From contig CAMEWU010000069.1 in NCBI GenBank assembly GCA_945946715.1, forward strand, positions 1-10,530: 10,530 nt of DNA. Reading direction: 5' to 3'. The position numbers were made by a program, and so were the translations under genes. The DNA is from an uncultured Clostridium sp. (GTDB lineage: Bacteria; Bacillota; Clostridia; Lachnospirales; Lachnospiraceae). The stretch's first letter is position 1. The number at the start of each line of letters is the position of its first letter. The notes under the pieces were generated by a model. The model made no database searches. It had not been told where the DNA came from and saw only the letters and a program-made list of their open reading frames with translations. Shown here piece after piece: positions 6,831 to 10,530 of the stretch.

Positions 6831-8366
6831 ATGTTATCCACAATTAATTTTTGTATTATTGCAACCATTGTGCTATATCTGTTAGTCATGCTTGCAATTG
6901 GTTTTGTGTTTAGTAAGAAAAACAGTAACAGTACGGATTTCTATCTGGGAGGCAGAAAGATGGGTCCGCTGGTAACTGCAATGAGTGCAGAAGCCAGTGA
7001 TATGTCCAGCTGGTTATTGATGGGCTTACCGGGACTGGCATACTTAGCAGGCGTTTGTGATCCGGCTTGGACCGCAATCGGACTGGGAATCGGAACCTGG
7101 TTAAACTGGTTCTTTGTAGCAAGAAGACTTCGCCGATACTCCGCTAATATCAATGCAATTACGGTGCCGGAATTCTTTTCAAAGCGGTATCATGACAACA
7201 GTAACGTTTTGAATGCCATCGCTGCAGTTGTAATTATCGTATTCTTTATTCCATATACGGCATCCGGTTTTGCTGCATGTGGTAAATTATTTAATAGTTT
7301 ATTTGGTGTTGATTATACGGTTGCTATGGTTATTTCTGCTCTGGTTATTGTGGGTTATACCATCATGGGTGGTTTTAAGGCAGTATCAACAACCGACTTT
7401 ATTCAAAGTATTGTTATGACCCTTGCCTTGATTGTAGTTGTATGCTTTGGAGTTTCAAAGGCAGGTGGTTTAGAGGCTGTTATTGACAATGCTAAGGAAT
7501 TATCCGGCTATTTAGCTATGAATGCGACCTATGATGTTGCCACAAATACAGCAAAACCATATGGTATATTGACGATTGTTTCTACAATGGCGTGGGGCTT
7601 GGGATATTTTGGTATGCCTCATATTCTGCTTCGTTTTATGGCAATTGAAGATGAGAAGAAATTAGTTCTTTCCAGACGAGTTGCAACCGTTTGGGTATTC
7701 ATTGCAATGGCAATTGCAATCTTTATTGGTGTTGTAGGACTGGGTATGACTAATGTAGGTGCTTTGGAATTCTTAGAAGGCAGCAGCAGTGAAACAATTA
7801 TTGTTAAAATTGCCGGGCTGATTAGTCAGCATGGTATTCTTCCTGCTATCGTAGCCGGATTGATTCTTGCCGGTATTCTGGCAGCTACCATGTCTACGGC
7901 AGATAGTCAGATGTTGGCAGCGGCTTCCAGTGTATCTCAGAATATTGTACAGGATTTCTTCCATGCGAAGCTGTCAGAAAAACAGAGTCTTCTGATTGCC
8001 CGTATTGCCATTGTTGTGATTAGTGTTGTTGGTGTATTTTTAGCAAGAGACCCGAATTCCAGTGTATTTAAAATCGTTTCCTTCGCCTGGGCAGGCTTTG
8101 GTGGAGCATTTGGTGCTGTTACCCTCTGTGCATTGTTCTGGAAGCGAAGCAATCGCTGGGGTGCTTTGGCAGGTATGATTAGTGGTGGTATTATGGTATT
8201 CGTGTGGAAATATCTGGTACGTCCAATCGGTGGTGTATGGGATATTTATGAATTACTTCCGGCATTCATAGTATCTTTGATTTTCATTGTTGTTGTAAGT
8301 CTTGTAACAAAGGCACCGGAAGAAAGTATTCAATCAGAATTTGAAGCAGCAAAAGTAAGTAAATAA
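6831..8366 (+). CDS. putP: Sodium/proline symporter, PutP type (SSS family)
   Basis: This inner-membrane Na+-coupled proline importer has 511 residues, close to the family's usual length of about 500, and roughly a dozen hydrophobic segments fit the 13-helix LeuT fold. PutP landmarks are present: GGR at 40-42, SAEASDMSSWLLMGLPG with D57 (E. coli D55, Na+ site), YTIMGGFKAVSTTDFIQ with D189 (E. coli D187) and MST at 354-356 (E. coli S340/T341). The proline-site block AWGLGYFGMPH keeps W255, Y259 and P263. One change in that block is Gln to Met just before the Pro (E. coli Q251 position). The start at 6831 has AGAGGA (6821-6826) close upstream. The gene is monocistronic, with its own promoter, a dyad and a candidate cre in front and a terminator behind. 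Proline is the most likely substrate, for nutrition or osmoprotection. A closely related solute cannot be excluded. Confidence 0.93.
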   Translation: MLSTINFCIIATIVLYLLVMLAIGFVFSKKNSNSTDFYLGGRKMGPLVTAMSAEASDMSSWLLMGLPGLAYLAGVCDPAWTAIGLGIGTWLNWFFVARRLRRYSANINAITVPEFFSKRYHDNSNVLNAIAAVVIIVFFIPYTASGFAACGKLFNSLFGVDYTVAMVISALVIVGYTIMGGFKAVSTTDFIQSIVMTLALIVVVCFGVSKAGGLEAVIDNAKELSGYLAMNATYDVATNTAKPYGILTIVSTMAWGLGYFGMPHILLRFMAIEDEKKLVLSRRVATVWVFIAMAIAIFIGVVGLGMTNVGALEFLEGSSSETIIVKIAGLISQHGILPAIVAGLILAGILAATMSTADSQMLAAASSVSQNIVQDFFHAKLSEKQSLLIARIAIVVISVVGVFLARDPNSSVFKIVSFAWAGFGGAFGAVTLCALFWKRSNRWGALAGMISGGIMVFVWKYLVRPIGGVWDIYELLPAFIVSLIFIVVVSLVTKAPEESIQSEFEAAKVSK

Positions 8367-8394
8367 TAGTTCTAAATAGTAATTTTAATTCATC

Positions 8395-8451
8395 AAATGC
8401 CATTTTTCGAGAATGAGTGAAGCCAACTGATTCCGGGAAATGGCATTTTTT
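8395..8451 (+). terminator. Rho-independent terminator of putP with a long loop
   Basis: AAATGCCATTT (8395-8405) pairs perfectly with AAATGGCATTT (8438-8448), and the T-run spans 8446-8451. Wobble and GC pairs next to the stem (TTCG with the GGGC side) lengthen it by about four pairs. The remaining loop is long, at more than 20 bases, which is unusual for a simple terminator. It lies 28 bases after the putP stop. Confidence 0.82.
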
Positions 8452-8500
8452 GCGTCTGATTTTTGCAGAAATTTCTTGCTGTTTGACTAAAATGATGATA

Positions 8501-8519
8501 TTGTACAGATAACGTACAA
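8501..8519. promoter_or_regulatory. Perfect inverted repeat TTGTAC-N7-GTACAA, operator candidate
   Basis: TTGTAC (8501-8506) and GTACAA (8514-8519) are exact inverted repeats separated by seven bases. They lie downstream of a good -35-like TTGACT (8483-8488), where the -10 region should be (GATAAC at 8508-8513 falls in the centre, with 19-base spacing). The site is 61 bases before the SCP2-like gene. It may be the binding site of a dimeric repressor. The regulator is not identifiable. Confidence 0.45.
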
Positions 8520-8579
8520 AAAGATTCAAAGTGTCAATTAAAGAATCGAGTATGAAAAAGGTGAAGGAGGAATTGCATA

Positions 8580-8972
8580 ATGACATATGCAGAATTTTTT
8601 TCAGAAGTAAAGGGAGCATTTGTAGGAGTTGATATTAGTGATGTACAGGAACATCTGGCTTTTCAGTTTAACATTATTGGAGAAGCAGAGGGAATTTTCT
8701 ATGTAGAAGCAAAAGAAGGGAAATTATACATTGAACCATATGAGTATTTTGAGCGGGATGCTATTTTTATCTGTACCGCAGATACCTTAAGAAAGTTAAT
8801 CAGTGGTGAATTGGATCCAATTGCAGCATTTACCGTACAGAAATTAAAAGTAGAAGGAAATATCGATAAAGCATTAAAGTTAAAGGAATTAGTGGATAAG
8901 AATAAAGCTCAAAAAGCAGCAAAGAAGACAACAAAAAAGACAGTAAAGAAAACAACAAAGAAAAAGGCTTAG
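8580..8972 (+). CDS. SCP2-fold (sterol carrier protein 2-like) protein with Lys/Thr-rich C-terminal tail
   Basis: The protein has 130 residues. Residues about 1-107 match the SCP2-like fold: an acidic N-terminus, the FQFNIIGEAEGIFYVEAKEGKLYIEP strand region (key block GKLYIEP), DAIFICTADTLRKLISGELDPIAAFTVQKLKVEGN and ALKLKEL (key LDP..AF...KLKVEG). This is the signature of small bacterial SCP2 proteins, which carry acyl chains or other lipids in a hydrophobic tunnel. Residues 108-130 form a tail of Lys, Thr and Ala with 11 lysines and no acidic residue (KKTTKKTVKKTTKKKA), like histone H1 or AlgP tails and not part of the SCP2 fold. AAGGAGG at 8564-8570, 9 bases before the ATG, is a strong ribosome binding site. 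No signal peptide is visible, so the protein is cytoplasmic. A remnant of an acyl-CoA ligase follows directly, which fits an ancestral fatty-acid handling locus. The ligand and the role of the tail are unknown. Confidence 0.82.
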   Translation: MTYAEFFSEVKGAFVGVDISDVQEHLAFQFNIIGEAEGIFYVEAKEGKLYIEPYEYFERDAIFICTADTLRKLISGELDPIAAFTVQKLKVEGNIDKALKLKELVDKNKAQKAAKKTTKKTVKKTTKKKA

Positions 8973-9012
8973 GTAAAAATGAAAAAAATCCTAATAGTGG
9001 CAAGTATATTAG

Positions 9013-9211
9013 TGGGTACATGGCAGCAGTGTCATGCAGGGCTATTATAAAATGCCGGAAGAAACCGCAGAAGCATTGCATGATGGCTGGCTGGCAACCG
9101 GTGATTGATACTTATAACCAGGCAGCACCTGCGCATAAGCGGGAATATCGTATTAAGGTACGGGAAACAGAATTCGAAAAGACACCGTTAAAAAAGATTA
9201 AGCGGTATTAA
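9013..9211 (+). pseudogene. Remnant of a long-chain acyl-CoA ligase (AMP-forming adenylation enzyme)
   Basis: In the frame of 9034, bases 9013-9105 encode GSSVMQGYYKMPEETAEA and DGWLATGD. This is the hallmark block of AMP-forming acyl-CoA ligases up to the adenylation A7 motif, and it then stops at TGA 9106-9108. In the frame of 9020, bases 9098-9208 encode VIDTYNQAAPAHKREYR and VRETEFEKTPLKKIKRY. This is the extreme C-terminus of the same family, with the A10-type catalytic Lys in KIKR, ending at TAA 9209-9211. Upstream, ATATTAGTG (ILV, about 9007-9015) looks like the preceding residues in a third register, implying a frameshift near 9016-9020. The N-terminal 400 or so residues and roughly a hundred residues between the two blocks are missing. 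The bases GTGATTG (9101-9107) can be read as the end of either block, as expected for a deletion between short direct repeats. No function is expected. Confidence 0.8.
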
Positions 9212-9214
9212 TTC

Positions 9215-9243
9215 TTTACATTCCATTGGGGCTTTGATAAACT
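9215..9243 (+). promoter_or_regulatory. Candidate promoter of the NCS2 permease gene
   Basis: TTTACA (9215-9220, five of six) and TAAACT (9238-9243, four of six) are 17 bases apart, and TG at 9235-9236 makes an extended -10. It lies directly after the ligase remnant and predicts a start near 9250 and a leader of about 67 bases. Confidence 0.6.
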
Positions 9244-9266
9244 AATTATGAAGTGTTTATAAATCA

Positions 9267-9292
9267 GGGATTAAGTAGGTTTACTTAGCCCC
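9267..9292 (+). promoter_or_regulatory. Leader hairpin upstream of the NCS2 permease
   Basis: GGGATTAAGTA (9267-9277) pairs with TACTTAGCCCC (9282-9292) with one mismatch (A9270/C9289) and one G-U pair, closing a GGTT loop. It ends 9 bases before the AAAGGAG ribosome binding site (9302-9308). No T-run follows, so it is not a simple terminator. It could affect translation or mRNA stability. Confidence 0.4.
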
Positions 9293-9316
9293 TAGGAATG
9301 GAAAGGAGAAACTTTT

Positions 9317-10530
9317 ATGCTTGAAAAAATATTTAAGCTGAAAGAAAACAACACGTCAGTTAAGATTGAGGTTATCGGTGGTATCACTACCTTTATGACA
9401 ATGGCATATATTATTGCCTTGAATCCGAATCTTCTGACGAATTTTGCAGTGGGTACACCATTGTGGAATGCCGTATTTATGGCAACTGTAATTTCTGCCG
9501 GTGTTGGTACTTTATTGATGGCTTTTCTGGCGAACAAGCCATTTGCCTTAGCACCAGGTATGGGATTAAATTCTTACTTTGCAACAGTAGTTGCTTCTAT
9601 CGCACTTGCAAGCGGAATGACTTATGAACAAAGCTTTCCGGCAGCATTGTCTATTATTTTGATTTCCGGTGTATTGTTTACAATTCTTACTTTGTTTAAA
9701 GTAAGAGAGAAAATCGTAGATGCTATCCCAAAGGCAGTTCGATTGGGAATTCCTGCCGGTATTGGTTTGATGCTGGTAAATATTGGATTGACTTCCAATG
9801 CAGGTCTTTACACGGCAGATGGCGGTCCATTCTATATGTTGTCTCATTTCTTTTCAAATGGACCAAGTGCAACCTTGGCAGCTATGGGACCGGAAGCATA
9901 CAGTAAGATGGTATTATATGTAATTACCTTTTTCATTGGCTTATTTGTAATAGCAGTATTAAGCCATAAGAAGGTAATGGGTTCTGTATTAATTGGTATG
10001 GTAGTATCTGCCGTTACCTACTGGATTGGTTCCTTTATTTTGGGAGAAAATCCATTTGCAGCGTTAAGTACTGCAACCTGGATTCCACCGGTAGCTGATA
10101 TGGTAAATACTACGTTATTCAAATTTGATTTCAAGGATCTGTTCAGTATTGGAATCTTCTCTGCGATTATGACAATTATTTCCTTCTGCATGGTAGATAT
10201 GTTTGATACCATTGGTACTTTATATGGAACTGCCAAGAAGGCAAATATGCTGGATGAGAACGATAAGATGCCGGGTATGAATAAGGCACTGTTATCCGAT
10301 TCTCTGGCAACCTGTGTAGGTTCTGTTACCGGTACAAGTACGGTAACTACCTTTATTGAATCGGCAGCAGGTGTTGAGGCAGGTGCAAGAACCGGTCTGG
10401 CATCCGTTGTAACAGGTGTCTTATTCCTGGCATGTATGTTCATTTCACCAATTGCAGCCTTAATTCCGGCACCGGCAACCAGTGCAGCTTTAGTGTATGT
10501 AGGTGTATTGATGATGGGCTCTTTGAAGGA
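9317..10530 (+). CDS. NCS2-family purine (guanine/hypoxanthine/adenine) permease, AzgA/PbuG type, 3' partial
   Basis: The frame is open from ATG 9317 to the right edge, giving 404 full codons. Family members are commonly about 430-480 residues, so the C-terminal end lies off the window. AAAGGAG (9302-9308) sits 8 bases before the start. The protein is strongly hydrophobic and opens with KIEVIGGITTFMTMAYI, a typical AzgA-type N-terminus. It contains PGMGLNSYF (from P80), DMFDTIGTL (from D294; acidic residue of the substrate region in helix 8) and GTSTVTTFIESAAG (from G339; helix 10), then VEAGARTGL. These blocks identify the nucleobase:cation symporter-2 AzgA branch, which imports guanine, hypoxanthine or adenine with protons. 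The exact base cannot be read from the sequence. It is likely a single transcription unit under its own promoter. No purine riboswitch aptamer was found in its short leader. Confidence 0.93.
   Translation, partial: MLEKIFKLKENNTSVKIEVIGGITTFMTMAYIIALNPNLLTNFAVGTPLWNAVFMATVISAGVGTLLMAFLANKPFALAPGMGLNSYFATVVASIALASGMTYEQSFPAALSIILISGVLFTILTLFKVREKIVDAIPKAVRLGIPAGIGLMLVNIGLTSNAGLYTADGGPFYMLSHFFSNGPSATLAAMGPEAYSKMVLYVITFFIGLFVIAVLSHKKVMGSVLIGMVVSAVTYWIGSFILGENPFAALSTATWIPPVADMVNTTLFKFDFKDLFSIGIFSAIMTIISFCMVDMFDTIGTLYGTAKKANMLDENDKMPGMNKALLSDSLATCVGSVTGTSTVTTFIESAAGVEAGARTGLASVVTGVLFLACMFISPIAALIPAPATSAALVYVGVLMMGSLK

Noticed and set aside
8483..8513. Firm promoter call TTGACT to GATAAC before the SCP2-like gene
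   Set aside because: The spacing of 19 bases and the weak -10 make it unconvincing, so only the dyad is reported as a feature.
8980..9051. 23-residue open frame beginning MKKILIVASILVGT, resembling a lipoprotein or signal-peptide start
   Set aside because: It has no proper ribosome binding site, ends quickly and overlaps the ligase remnant. The hydrophobic run is better explained by decayed ligase sequence.
9020..9211. Intact 63-residue gene from ATG 9020
   Set aside because: Its first half is an out-of-frame reading of the acyl-CoA ligase block seen in the 9034 frame, and only its second half is true ligase C-terminus. There is no ribosome binding site. It is part of the pseudogene.
9231..9266. 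Purine riboswitch suggested by TAATTATGAAGTG before a purine permease
   Set aside because: The 5' half and the conserved junction (TTTCTACC-type) are missing, the predicted transcript starts inside the region, and the upstream sequence is ligase coding remnant.
9219..9300. Long inverted repeat between ACATTCC/GGGGCT (9219-9233) and AGCCCC/GGAATG (9287-9300)
   Set aside because: The left arms fall between the proposed -35 and -10, so they would not be in the transcript. The shorter hairpin at 9267-9292 uses the same right arm and is more plausible. It could still matter in read-through RNA.

Overview
The window is AT-rich, and almost all of it is tightly packed genes on the + strand with strong AGGAGG-type ribosome binding sites and compact intrinsic terminators. 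Protein composition points to a Firmicute of class Clostridia, most likely a gut Lachnospiraceae-type bacterium. The taxon is inferred from protein character only, because no rRNA or other marker gene is present.

Layout from left to right: (1) the 3' part of a membrane c-di-GMP phosphodiesterase (dCache sensor, degenerate GGDEF, intact EAL), cut by the left edge; (2) peptide chain release factor 3 (prfC) with its own near-consensus promoter overlapping the upstream stop codon, which moves its start to 2237; (3) a two-gene operon for a short NfeD-family membrane protein and an SPFH/band-7 (stomatin/QmcA-like) protein, closed by a strong terminator; (4) a 4Fe-4S RlmD/RlmCD-type 23S rRNA uracil-C5 methyltransferase that lacks the N-terminal TRAM domain; (5) a PutP-type sodium/proline symporter whose promoter carries a dyad over the -10 and a candidate CcpA cre site, followed by a terminator; (6) an SCP2-fold protein with a lysine/threonine-rich, histone-H1-like tail; (7) a decayed remnant of a long-chain acyl-CoA ligase (AMP-forming); (8) an AzgA/PbuG-type NCS2 purine permease, cut by the right edge.

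Most of the window is housekeeping and transport: translation termination, rRNA modification, membrane quality control or microdomains, proline and purine uptake, and second-messenger turnover. No CRISPR array, tRNA, rRNA, insertion sequence or phage gene was seen. The most distinctive stretch is 8483-9211. There a small lipid-binding-fold protein with an unusual basic tail lies next to the scar of a deleted fatty-acid activating enzyme, and the remnant still shows a frameshift and a deletion junction with microhomology. I see no convincing multi-gene novel system. The best leads are the tailed SCP2 protein with its operator-like dyad, the ligase scar and the composite putP control region.
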